From NCBI RefSeq assembly GCF_021596945.1, contig NZ_CP063779.1, positions 3,136,001 to 3,200,000 on the forward strand: a stretch of 64,000 bases of DNA, written 5' to 3'. The notes under the pieces were generated by a model, which was given only the letters and a program-made list of their open reading frames with translations, was not told the origin of the DNA and did not search any database. Positions 18,140 to 28,700 of this stretch are shown here, piece by piece (position 1 is the stretch's first letter; each line of letters opens with the position of its first letter). A program made the position numbers and the translations under genes. The DNA is from Mongoliitalea daihaiensis (GTDB taxonomy: Bacteria; Bacteroidota; Bacteroidia; Cytophagales; Cyclobacteriaceae).

Positions 18140-20788
18140 ATGGCGCTTTCCCAGACCAAAATAGCGAAATCTATACAAAGCAAGGATGACCTTGATTTTG
18201 AATTCCTGAGAAAGAAAGGAATCGAATATATTGAATCCTTGGGGAGTAAACTATGGACCGATTACAATACGCACGATCCCGGAATCACGATTTTGGAACT
18301 TCTTTGTTATGCAATCACTGATTTAGGTTTACGGATAAGTATGCCAGTAGAGGATTTGTTGCATGGGTCGGCAGGAAAGCAACAGTTTTTTGAAGCACAT
18401 GAAATTCTCCCCAATCAAGCACTTACAGCATTGGATTACAGAAAACTTCTTATCGATGTAGATCCAGTGCAAATTCATAACTGTTTTCTCCTCAAACATC
18501 AGCCGACACTCTATATTAATTGCCGGGATGGACTAGTCAGTTTAGACTCAAAAATTATCCAAAATCTTCCCCATCCCTTAGGAAAGCAAACACCTATTAA
18601 AGGACTATACACCCTTTGGCTTGACTTAGCTGACGAAGTACAACAACAAAGTCAATTGGTAGAAGCAGTACTTCAACGATTTCATGCCAACCGTAACCTG
18701 TGTGAAGACATCGCATCGGTACAATTTATTAAAAAAGAAAAAATCAAGGTCTGTGCCTCCATCGAGCTTGCTCCTCAAGCAGATGAACATCAGATCTATG
18801 CGCAAATAGTACTAATTATCGAAGCCTATTTTTCACCAAAGGTGCAATTTTATTCCTTGAAAGAGCTTTTGGATACTGGCATGACTTCGGATAAAATTTT
18901 TGAGGGGCCTCTACTTGAACATGGTTTTATCAAAGATGAGGAGCTTCACCAAAAGCAGTTGAGATCGGAAGTTCGATTGAGTGATTTGATAAACTTAATC
19001 CAATCGATTGAGGGTGTACAGGTGATAGAGGATATGAGTATTTCCTATTGTACCGGTACTTCAGAAGCATCGGACGCATGGAACCTATGCATTAAACCGC
19101 ATCATAAACCCTCTTTGTGCGAGGAGAAAAGTGTATTTACACTTACCAAAGAAGGCCTACCGCTGACAGTAGCCAAGGCAAAAGTAGCCGCATACCGAGA
19201 GCGATTGACGCAACAGGAACAGGTAAACCTGCTTGGAAAATCCAAGGATAAAACGTTAGACTTTCCCTCAGGTTCTCGTAATCCCATAGGAGTATACCGT
19301 AGCATCAGCCATAACTTTCCAGAAAACTACGGTATAGGAGAGGTTGGATTATCGGATCAAGAATCCCCTGCACGATTGGCGCAAGCCAAACAGTTAAAGG
19401 GATACCTGCTGTTTTTTGATCAGATCTTGGCAAGTTACTTTAAGCACTTAGCTATGGTCAAAGATCAATTATCGATGAATGGGACTCTTCATGGGAGTTA
19501 TTTTTCGCAGGCGATAAAGGATATGAAAGGAGTCGAAGAACTCCTAAAAGATTTTGAAGACTATTCAAAGAAAGATTTATTCAATAATTTGGATGACAGC
19601 GATCGGAGGATTACTCAAGTCAAAAACCATCTGATTGCTCGGTTTGCTGAGAATTTCGGTAACTATGCTTTTCTAATGAAGAATCTCTATGGAGATATAT
19701 CTGATGAGATTGTATACAAAAATATGCATGCTTTCATTCGAAATTATGATAGCATCAGTAGAAAGCGTGGATCTGCTTTTAACTATTACAAACAAACAGA
19801 ATCCATGCTTTGGAACACATACAATGTGTCTGGCTTAGAGAATAGGATTGCGGCTCTTTTGGGAATCAAGCTTTCAGATGAAAAGTCCTATAAAAGAGAA
19901 TCCATCAGCACCAAGTTTGTTGAAATATACCTTGCCAATGCGACAGAATATCGCTGGAGAATACGGGATACCCACAGTCAAATTGTATTAACTGCAACCG
20001 AAAATTATACAACAGTAGAAGCCGCCGAGCAGGAAATGTATCAAAGCATATTCAAGGCGATCAATTCAGATCGAAAGGCTATCCAAAATATCCGCAATAC
20101 TAACTTCAGAAGAAGAAAATCGGTACATGTAATTGAGATTGTGAAATCTGAAGAAGGACAGTTTTCCTTCAATATCATCAACCCTTCTATCCGCTCTCTC
20201 CAAGACCCCAAACGTATCATTGCACGTCAATTCCGCTTATTTGACACTATTGAAGAAGTAAAAGCTGCTATTTTTGATTTAATCGATTTTCTGATGGACC
20301 AATTCACCGATGAAGGAATTCATGTAGTGGAACATCTTTTACTGCTTCCTGGAAAGCAACATCAGTCCAATCCAACGTTTTATTTTCCAATTTGTAAAGA
20401 AGATTGTAATTCAGCTTGTTCGGCAGATCCCTATTCTTTTCGGCTAAGTGTAGTACTACCTGGTTATACCCAACGATTTTCTGATATGAATTTTAGGGCA
20501 TTTGCAGAAGACCTGATTCGTCGGGAGATACCGGCTCATATCCTTGCAAAAATTTGCTGGGTAGGTTACCGCAAAAACTCTATTGATGATAGTAAAAACG
20601 ATTTACTTCAATTTGAAGAAAATCTCAGGATGTTCCTGATCGACAAAGCAGCGGGGAGACAAACTTCTATCCCAGCATTCATCCAATCTATCCAACAGCT
20701 CAAGAATATTTATCCTTCCGGTCATTTGCACGATTGTGCTAGTGAGGGTACTGAGGGAAAAATCATTCTTGGTAGAACAAATTTATGA
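18140..20788 (+). CDS. Large baseplate wedge protein 2 (Afp12-like)
   Basis: An 882-residue baseplate protein. The N-terminus has the diagnostic TDYNTHDPGITILELLCYAITDLG (residues 40-63). A middle section contains ARLAQAKQLKGYLLFFDQILASYF, and the C-terminal section holds HVVEHLLLLPG, a Cys cluster (CKEDCNSACSADPYSF) and VVLPGYTQRF, all typical of Bacteroidota eCIS/T6SS-iii wedge proteins. The clustered cysteines may bind a metal, which is inference. It starts six bases after the preceding wedge gene. Confidence 0.88.
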   Translation: MALSQTKIAKSIQSKDDLDFEFLRKKGIEYIESLGSKLWTDYNTHDPGITILELLCYAITDLGLRISMPVEDLLHGSAGKQQFFEAHEILPNQALTALDYRKLLIDVDPVQIHNCFLLKHQPTLYINCRDGLVSLDSKIIQNLPHPLGKQTPIKGLYTLWLDLADEVQQQSQLVEAVLQRFHANRNLCEDIASVQFIKKEKIKVCASIELAPQADEHQIYAQIVLIIEAYFSPKVQFYSLKELLDTGMTSDKIFEGPLLEHGFIKDEELHQKQLRSEVRLSDLINLIQSIEGVQVIEDMSISYCTGTSEASDAWNLCIKPHHKPSLCEEKSVFTLTKEGLPLTVAKAKVAAYRERLTQQEQVNLLGKSKDKTLDFPSGSRNPIGVYRSISHNFPENYGIGEVGLSDQESPARLAQAKQLKGYLLFFDQILASYFKHLAMVKDQLSMNGTLHGSYFSQAIKDMKGVEELLKDFEDYSKKDLFNNLDDSDRRITQVKNHLIARFAENFGNYAFLMKNLYGDISDEIVYKNMHAFIRNYDSISRKRGSAFNYYKQTESMLWNTYNVSGLENRIAALLGIKLSDEKSYKRESISTKFVEIYLANATEYRWRIRDTHSQIVLTATENYTTVEAAEQEMYQSIFKAINSDRKAIQNIRNTNFRRRKSVHVIEIVKSEEGQFSFNIINPSIRSLQDPKRIIARQFRLFDTIEEVKAAIFDLIDFLMDQFTDEGIHVVEHLLLLPGKQHQSNPTFYFPICKEDCNSACSADPYSFRLSVVLPGYTQRFSDMNFRAFAEDLIRREIPAHILAKICWVGYRKNSIDDSKNDLLQFEENLRMFLIDKAAGRQTSIPAFIQSIQQLKNIYPSGHLHDCASEGTEGKIILGRTNL

Positions 20789-20806
20789 ATTTAAAACAGT
20801 AAGGTT

Positions 20807-23800
20807 ATGAAACTTCAAGACATTCCTACCGGATATAAATCCTTTGCAGACAATCAATTACTGACAGCTGCGCAGTTGAATTTATTGATTCAGTACTTGG
20901 ATTCCCAGGATAGGATGTCCAGGCTTTCACTGACTGGCGCTGGGATCATTTGTGGCCTTGAGCTTTCTTTTCGAAATGGGCGGTTGATGATAACTCAAGG
21001 AACAGGCTTGACGACAGATGGTGATTTAATTAAAATCCGATCTAAGATCTATACTCCCAATCAATCTCCTATTGCCATTTCTTCAATCTCGTTTGGAGCT
21101 TGCAGGCCTTTCAATAATCATAGAGTTCGATATACACCTTTTATAAAAAGTAATGCGGAAATACCTCTGCTGGAATTATTGACTGATGAGGATGCCAAAA
21201 GTTTTCCTGAAGCACAGGCATTAAACACCATAGCAATCCATGATTTTGTGGTGGTTCTGTACCTAGAGCATTTCACCAAGCCTTACGATGTATGCAACGA
21301 TACTTCATGCGACAGTCAGGGAATTCCTGAAGTGTTTAATTTTCGCTATTTTTTGATTCATGCCAAGGATGTAGAAAACACATTGGTCCCAAAGGATTTT
21401 CTTTTTCAACTGTACCACAGTAAGAGGATTAATTTGGAAAAAACAGAGCCAATACATGTACCGCGGGTGACTGCATCAAGCTTACTAGGAATTCAAAATA
21501 ACTTTCGATTGACGGCTTATAGATCTGCCATTGCTGCAACATTGCCTGCCCTTATTGAATCTAGTTTAAAAGTGTTTAATTACCTCGTGGATTTAGGAAT
21601 AGTAGTTCCTGAGATGATGCGTAGGAACAATTTTTTGAGAGAAACATCCACTGCTTATTCTCAATATGACTATGATTATTTGTTAGACTTAGTGTCTACT
21701 TACAATGAATTGCGCAAAGCAGCTTTGGCATGGGATGCAGTTTGCAATCCAGATCCAGCGGCTTTTCCTAAGCATCTATTGCTGGGAGGGCTTCAGGATC
21801 AAATCTTTAGGCACAGGTTTTACAAATCTTCGGCATTGTCTGCTGAACCAACGCTGAGACATCGCATACAATCTTTGGTTAATCGTTTTCACGCACTTAC
21901 CCAGGCATACCAAGGAGATACAGGTTTGCCTGTAGAAATTCGGCCTTCAAAGATATCGAGGATACTCGGGGAAAAAGCCATTCCTAGGTATTACCGATTA
22001 AATAAGAATCTTCTAACCAACTGGAGTTTTGGGGACTCTGAAACGACCTTATCCAGCGAAAATTCCGAAAACCGACTAACGGCTGACTTGACGGGTAAAG
22101 ACTTTTTTAGAATAGAAGGGATCGGAAATAAAAATTGGGCTAGTGGGGTCTTGCAAGTATTGCAAGCAAAGAAAGTTCAATATGGCTTGAATTTCGATAT
22201 TGTTTGCTTAAGCAATTCGGGAATTCCAGACAAATTTGATTTTGATGAGTATCCGACTTTTTTTCAGGATCTACAGACGATGCTAGTCACCTGGAGAGAC
22301 CAACAAGCCTGTCTGTTTAGTTTGGCTACTTCTTTTCTTACGGGTTTCAGTAAAGAACAAAACGGAGGGCACAGTAGATTTAGCGATTTATTGGATATTC
22401 GGGACTTAACCATCGGTGTCGCTGAAGTTGGGAGGGTTGATGTTGAAGGGTTTAAACTCTCCGATGAAACCATGAGAATACTAGAATCTATGGTACAGCC
22501 AGAGCCGAAAAAAGAACCTGTATCTACAAAAGTGGAAGGCTTTAACTTGCTAAGTTTTATTGGCACGACAGCGATCAGTGCGGAGCCAGTAAAAGCAGTC
22601 TATCACAAAGATTTAAGTAAGGAGGCAATCAAATTTTCAAAAAATGCCAATGATATAGGAAGTGTGTTTCAACCTGTAGGCGTAGTCGGCAACCTATCCG
22701 TGAATGATATGGCTGCAAATTTTGATAAAGAGATAAAAAATGCTATACCTGATCTCAGTCAATGGAATACAACTGATCGCCAATTACGCATCACCTATCC
22801 TACACGGCTACTTGCTGCGATAGCTGCGCTACTTAACCGAGTTCCCAATCATCTGAATGAAATTTCACCAGATCGTCTTACTGCCTTTGAAAATGCCTTG
22901 AATGAACTATGTCAGTTGACACAGACGGTTGCTAACTTTATCTCAGGGCTTTTGAATGATCCTGAGAAAAAGTATCAGCGACAAGGATTCGAAGATGAAT
23001 ATGTTGCTGTCTTGAGTCGCTTGAAAGAAAATTGTTGTGCTGGAGACTTCTTAAAGGCAATTTTTTCAGAGACATTGCTTCGGAAAGCACGGATTCTTCA
23101 AGAATTAAGCTTTATAAACTTTGCACGCAAACATCCGGGTTTGGAGCATTTTGCGGGAGTTCCAAATGGAGGGACTTTTGTTGTAGTCTTTGATTTGAAA
23201 ACCAACCGTGTTGTTGCTGATTTTGCTCTTCCATATCTATGCTGTTCCAAAGGGCTCTCGATTGCCATGATGGTGACCCCTCCCATAATCGAAGAGGAGC
23301 TACCCATAGCAACGGAGTTTACTATTGCGGAAGAGTTTTGCAAAGAATCTCGTGCAACTGTGGCAATTCCATTTACAGTGAAACCCGAAGGAACAGCTGT
23401 TCAATTGGCAAGCTCGATTGCAGGTGCTTCCATTAATGGGACAGAACTTATCCTGACCCCTTCTTTCGTTGGTTTTGGCAATGCCATTCGGTTTGTGGTA
23501 GCAGGGGAGTCCTCTGAAAAAGTCATTGTAATTCGGGAAATACCCCTTATCAACTTGAAATACGAATTTGATAAGGAAACATCCCTGCATTTAATTCATG
23601 CTTCCGTTTCTGGTTCAACTGAAAAATTTGAATGGACATTGAATGGTCAGGTAGTAGACTCTCATACATTTGAAAAATTAGAGCTTAAATCAGTGGGAAA
23701 TGGTCGAAATTTAGTACAACTGACTGTTTCAACTCCTTGTGGAGAATTTAGTCATGAACTTGAGTTTGAACCAGAGTCAATAGTAGGTGGTGAGGGCGAC

Positions 23801-24331
23801 TGTACAAAACTAGCCTTGAATAGCCTAAATGAGCTGAAGGCACAACTAGCTCGATTGCTGAGTAGTAGATTTGCTCCAAGAGAAGTGAGAAACGATTTAC
23901 AGGCACTATTGAATGCAGTAGAAGTGTATGAAAAAGATCCTGAATCTTTTGTTTCAGGAAAAACATTCCCAGAACTATTTAAAACAAGGGGATCTATAGA
24001 GGTACTTCTAAAACACTTATCTGGAAGTACAAATCAAAGTGAAGCAAACTTGATTGCATCTATGTTGGTAGCTAGTATGCAGATGCTTTATGCCATGCTG
24101 GGATGCGCAGATCAAAAGGTATTATTGGAGTTTGAAAAGGATTTGATAGACCTATTCAGGCTATTGGAAACAGTTTTGAAAGAGCCTTTGATTCTTAATA
24201 ATTTACAGCAAACGGTTTCCCAGCTTCAAAGTATTGTTGAATTTAGAACCAAGCAAGGGTTCGATCCTTCTTCAGATCCTTTACTCATTCATTTACTTAT
24301 TGTTTTAAGAATCTTAAGAACCCGTAGATGA
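20807..24331 (+). CDS. Large eCIS structural protein with Ig-like region
   Basis: A 1174-residue protein without signal peptide or membrane helix. It begins with DNQLLTAAQLNLLIQYLDSQDR and GAGIICGLELSF, an opening seen in large baseplate-associated proteins of Bacteroidota eCIS. The middle is helical. A strand-rich Ig/PKD-like section spans roughly residues 830-990 (FEWTLNGQVVDSH, LVQLTVSTPCGEFSHELEF), and the C-terminus is again helical. It lies between the wedge and tape-measure genes and overlaps the latter by four bases. It may form a baseplate periphery or cage, or a receptor-binding element, because no separate tail-fibre gene exists. The role is inferred from position. Confidence 0.6.
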   Translation: MKLQDIPTGYKSFADNQLLTAAQLNLLIQYLDSQDRMSRLSLTGAGIICGLELSFRNGRLMITQGTGLTTDGDLIKIRSKIYTPNQSPIAISSISFGACRPFNNHRVRYTPFIKSNAEIPLLELLTDEDAKSFPEAQALNTIAIHDFVVVLYLEHFTKPYDVCNDTSCDSQGIPEVFNFRYFLIHAKDVENTLVPKDFLFQLYHSKRINLEKTEPIHVPRVTASSLLGIQNNFRLTAYRSAIAATLPALIESSLKVFNYLVDLGIVVPEMMRRNNFLRETSTAYSQYDYDYLLDLVSTYNELRKAALAWDAVCNPDPAAFPKHLLLGGLQDQIFRHRFYKSSALSAEPTLRHRIQSLVNRFHALTQAYQGDTGLPVEIRPSKISRILGEKAIPRYYRLNKNLLTNWSFGDSETTLSSENSENRLTADLTGKDFFRIEGIGNKNWASGVLQVLQAKKVQYGLNFDIVCLSNSGIPDKFDFDEYPTFFQDLQTMLVTWRDQQACLFSLATSFLTGFSKEQNGGHSRFSDLLDIRDLTIGVAEVGRVDVEGFKLSDETMRILESMVQPEPKKEPVSTKVEGFNLLSFIGTTAISAEPVKAVYHKDLSKEAIKFSKNANDIGSVFQPVGVVGNLSVNDMAANFDKEIKNAIPDLSQWNTTDRQLRITYPTRLLAAIAALLNRVPNHLNEISPDRLTAFENALNELCQLTQTVANFISGLLNDPEKKYQRQGFEDEYVAVLSRLKENCCAGDFLKAIFSETLLRKARILQELSFINFARKHPGLEHFAGVPNGGTFVVVFDLKTNRVVADFALPYLCCSKGLSIAMMVTPPIIEEELPIATEFTIAEEFCKESRATVAIPFTVKPEGTAVQLASSIAGASINGTELILTPSFVGFGNAIRFVVAGESSEKVIVIREIPLINLKYEFDKETSLHLIHASVSGSTEKFEWTLNGQVVDSHTFEKLELKSVGNGRNLVQLTVSTPCGEFSHELEFEPESIVGGEGDCTKLALNSLNELKAQLARLLSSRFAPREVRNDLQALLNAVEVYEKDPESFVSGKTFPELFKTRGSIEVLLKHLSGSTNQSEANLIASMLVASMQMLYAMLGCADQKVLLEFEKDLIDLFRLLETVLKEPLILNNLQQTVSQLQSIVEFRTKQGFDPSSDPLLIHLLIVLRILRTRR

Positions 24332-25785
24332 AAGAGGAAACAGTTGTAATTCAAAAGCTAGAATTTGAGTTGGAGATGGTATCGAGCTTGACAGCCAAGC
24401 AATTGATGAAGTACTCGCAGCGATTTGTACACCAATACATTCTGCCGCTCTTAGAAAAGTTATTGCAGTCTTATGCATTTGAAGCGAGAATTCAGTTATC
24501 GAAGGTCAATTTAAATCTGACAGTACCTCAACAGCTTCTTCAACAGGGCAATTCACTCAATCTGCTACAGGCACTGGAAACCAATCTACGACTGCAATTA
24601 GACACCATATTAAATGAAAAAGAGGACGAGACTCCTGCAGTACAGCCCATATCCTTAGCTGAAATTCTTCCTTTTTTTCTTTCCTATGGAAGCCTTCCTT
24701 GGTATGTTCCTCGAAGTTTTGATTTAGAGCTTGAATTAACTAATGTTTTTGATTCTTCCATCAAAACCAAAGAAGGTACGCAACTAGTCAAGCAATTGAA
24801 TCTTCTCTTTATCAAAAATCCCCATACATTCGAACGTTTTGTAAAGCAGCTCGATGACCGCTTGCTATTACGTGTTTTGAATTTTGGTCAACCTGTTTCA
24901 TCGTTCGAATCCAATATCCATGGTCTGTTAAAAAAACGCAGTATAGAAAACCGATTAGCTTACTGGAGTTTACTTTATTATGCTTTCTGGTATTACCCTC
25001 AACCCACACAAACCATCCTTTGGCCTTTAAGAGAAGTTTTTCAAGCCATTGGTTCGCATGAGTTTAGGACCCTTAGCCGCGCTCTTAGATTGGGAATAAA
25101 ACGTCCGATGACTTCTCAGGATCAACGGAAATTTCTTCTTCATCAAGCTACGGACTTAGGTGTTTTTGGGAATGTTCTTATGGGGAAAAGGCTTGAAAAG
25201 GTTTTAGTAACCAAAGGTAAGGAAGAAAAAATACTATTAGAGACAGCTGCTAAAGAAGAATCCCCATCACTTTTTCTTGAGCAAGTACCCCATCAAATGC
25301 TTTATGTAAGCAATGCAGGTTTATCGATTGTTCATCCTTTTATTGTGCAGTATTTCAGGACTTTAGGATTTTTGAATGATCATCAACAGATTCTCAAACA
25401 CAAGATTGACAAAGCAGTGTATGCACTCCATTTTTTATCCTTTGGAAAAACCAATACCATGGAGCATGCATTGATTTTGGAAAAGGTCTTTTGCGGCTTA
25501 CCCATAGATTATCCCATAGACCGATTTATCCAACTGGAAGCCTACGAAAAAGAAGAAGGAGAGAAGCTATTAAGATCCATCATTCAGCACTGGCAACGGT
25601 TAAAATCAACAAGCTTGGAAGGCTTACGTGAAATGTTTATTCAAAGAGAAGGGAAACTAGAATTGGAAAAACCCAAACTCATTGTAGAACGAAAAGCTCA
25701 AGATCTTCTCATGGATTCCTTGCCTTGGGGTATTTCGGTGATTAAGCTTCCTTGGATGAAGCAAACCTTGTACGTAAACTGGTAG
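24328..25785 (+). CDS. CIS tape-measure protein (Afp14-like)
   Basis: A 485-residue protein matching the contractile-injection-system tape measure family (CIS_TMP). Visible hallmarks are VSNAGLSIVHPFIVQYFRTLGFL near residue 327, HKIDKAVYALHFLSFG, KVFCGLPIDYPI, HWQRLKSTSLEGLREMFIQREGKL and the C-terminal LPWGISVIKLPWMKQTLYV. Afp14-type proteins set particle length. The ATG overlaps the preceding stop by four bases. The cargo gene follows within six bases. Confidence 0.92.
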   Translation: MKEETVVIQKLEFELEMVSSLTAKQLMKYSQRFVHQYILPLLEKLLQSYAFEARIQLSKVNLNLTVPQQLLQQGNSLNLLQALETNLRLQLDTILNEKEDETPAVQPISLAEILPFFLSYGSLPWYVPRSFDLELELTNVFDSSIKTKEGTQLVKQLNLLFIKNPHTFERFVKQLDDRLLLRVLNFGQPVSSFESNIHGLLKKRSIENRLAYWSLLYYAFWYYPQPTQTILWPLREVFQAIGSHEFRTLSRALRLGIKRPMTSQDQRKFLLHQATDLGVFGNVLMGKRLEKVLVTKGKEEKILLETAAKEESPSLFLEQVPHQMLYVSNAGLSIVHPFIVQYFRTLGFLNDHQQILKHKIDKAVYALHFLSFGKTNTMEHALILEKVFCGLPIDYPIDRFIQLEAYEKEEGEKLLRSIIQHWQRLKSTSLEGLREMFIQREGKLELEKPKLIVERKAQDLLMDSLPWGISVIKLPWMKQTLYVNW

Positions 25786-25790
25786 CATTG

Positions 25791-28700
25791 ATGGGCGCTA
25801 TTTCAGGACATATCGAAAAGCCAACATCAAAGAAAAAATCTGTAGCTAGGCAGCAGAAAGAAGCCATATTGGATTCAAATAATGCATGGAATGCTTCCTT
25901 AGATTGGTCTTCACCAACTTTACTGGATCAGTCGAGTGAATTTTTAGCCTCCTCTGATTTGTTTGTAAAGCCAGCTGATGGAGAAAAGGAAGGCATGATA
26001 GATCCTTCTTATGTCCATCCTAATTCTTCTAATTCCTTTATTGATACCAAAGAGGTTGATCTAAGTGATTTTTTTGACCCTATAGAAAGCGATAGTGTTA
26101 ACCAACTCGGAGTTGCAATGGAGCCTATTTCGGCATCTGGGAGTACAAACGTTAACGAATCACGCACTAATCCTCTCGATGATCCCAATTTTGGAGCGAT
26201 GGTGGAGAATAGTCAGAAAGCCTCCAAACATGCCACCGCCAAAAATGATCCTACTGTGGAAGTCGCACGTGCACAAGGAGGTGCTCCATTAGCTGCCAAT
26301 GAGAGGCTAGGGTCCGCACAGGCCAATCAGGTAGAAGCGATGGCAGGGCAAGAGCCTAATGAATTTGATGCTGCAGGCTTTAAGGCCGCATTGATGGCTC
26401 AGATTGCCCAAATGCAGTTGCCAAGAAATCCAGATGAAGCAACCCGCTTTGAAAGTCATAATAATTTGACCGAAATTCAACAGCAGGCTACCACACGAGT
26501 CAATCAAGAACAGGAGCAAGCGGCTGGCCCTATTTCTGCTACTAGTCAGGCAGATCCAGATGTAGGTTCTGTGGTGGAACGTACCGTGGAGGCGATTCCA
26601 AATCCAGAATTTCTCCCACTACCGGGAGAGCTAGGAGCGGGAAATGCCATGCCTCTATCCAAATCAGATACAGCAGTGCACACTCCTCTTCAGGACAATC
26701 TGATGGAAGTTCAGCATCTGATGGAATCCAATCAGGTAACGGAGGAACAACTTTCGAAAGCAAATGAACCTTCTTTTTCCGCTGCTTTGGATTCCTTGCA
26801 AGAAGCAAAAGCACATAAAGAACTTGCCCCTGCTGATTTTAGGGATCAGGAAAATTCAATTTTAAATCAAGCCAAGCAAACAGCCGAATCAAAAAGTAAA
26901 AATCATTTGGCAACCATTGATGGTGACCGTTTGACTTCGGCGCAAGCATTGACTCAAAAGCAAGAACAGACCGCAAGCAATGATTCTGCGGAGCGGGCCA
27001 AGATAGCCTCTGAAATAGATGCTATCTACGAGCAAACCAAAACCAAGGTAGAGGATATTCTCCATGCTTTAGAAGAAAAGGTTACCCAGTTATTTGCGAA
27101 AGCTGCTTCGACAGGAAAACAACTATTTGAAGCGCATGTGGCCCGAAGAATGCGGGCGTATAAGGCAGAGCGCTATGCAGGTGTGGATGGTGCCGCTCGC
27201 TGGGTTTACGATAAGTTTGCAGGTATTCCAGACGAGGTCAATCGATTCTTTACCGAAGGAAGAAAGGTTTATATCGATTACATTGATCAAGCCCTCGATC
27301 CAATTGCCAATACTGTAGCAGCTGAATTGACCAAAGCCAAAAGCACTATACAAGAGGGGCGAGTGGAAGTTGCCAATTTTGTAGCATCCCTACCGACTAA
27401 TCTTCAAGCTTTGGGCGCAGAAGCAGCATTGGAAATACAGGGGCAATTCAATGAGCTAGATAATAATGTGGAAGCCAAAGAACAGGCCCTCATTGATAGT
27501 TTGGCCAATCAATACATGGAAAGTTTACAAGCCGTAGATGCACGTATTGAGGAAATGAAACTTGAAAATAAGGGACTCTTTAGTAAAGCGATGGATGCCA
27601 TGAGCGAAGTAGTGGAAGTCATTCGAGCACTCAAAGAGATGTTCCTGAATTTGCTCAGTGCTGTGGCAGACGTAGTAGATACTATCATCAAAGATCCAAT
27701 CAGTTTCCTCAATAATCTGGTAAGCGGTGTTCGCTCAGGACTCGAAAATTTTGGAAGAAATTTCTTGTCGCATCTGCAGGCTGGACTTATTGGTTGGCTG
27801 ACAGGTACCTTGGGAGGGGCCGGGATTACATTGCCAGAGGATATTTTCTCTTTGAAGGGGATTTTTTCCTTAGTCAGCCAAATTCTAGGATTTACTTGGG
27901 ACCGAGTTCGTGCCATTGGCGTCAAAGTCATTGGAGAACCTGTCATGCAGGCTTTTGAAACAGGTTTTGAAATTTTGATGATTCTAAAAAATGAAGGATT
28001 AACCGGGCTATGGGAATACATCAAAGGGCAGTTTAATGATCTGAAAGAAACAGTTATTGAAGGTATCAAAACGATGGTTCGGGATACGGTCATCAGTGCA
28101 GGCCTTCGTTGGCTGATGGGGGTGCTCTCTCCAGCCAGTGCATTCATTAAAGCGGCTATGACGATCATTGATGTGGTTACGTTTTTTGTACAAAAAGCAT
28201 CTCAAATTATGACGTTGGTGGGCGCATTTATTCAAAGTGTTCGGGCAGTGGCAAGTGGTAGCATCTCTGCGGTGGCCAATGCCATTGAAAATGCTTTGGC
28301 CAATGCAGTTCCTGTGGTTATTGGATTCTTGGCCAACTTATTGGGAATCGGTAGTTTGGCATCGAAGGTTATCGGGATCATTACACAGATTCAGCAGCGT
28401 GTAGCTCAGGGCATTACATTTTTGTGGGTTAAAATCAAGGAGTTGGGCAAGAGCTTCTTGCAAAAAATTGGACTTGGTAGTGAAAAAGAGTCCAAAAATG
28501 ATCCTGAAAAGCAGAAAAAAATCGATGCAGGAATAAGTTATATGAAAGAGGAGGAGCGAAGACAAGACCAAGATGGCAATGGTAAACTTACATCTGATCA
28601 AGCTAATGAAGTAGCGCATAAAACCAAGCAAAATCACCCGGTCTTTAAGTCCATCACCCCGAGGCAGGATGGAGGTGTTTGGAAGTACGATTGGAAAGGT

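Noticed and set aside
25752-25790. TTG-initiated extension of the cargo toxin overlapping the tape-measure gene
   Set aside because: ATG at 25791 lies just after the tape-measure stop and is the better start; the extension duplicates tape-measure codons in another frame.
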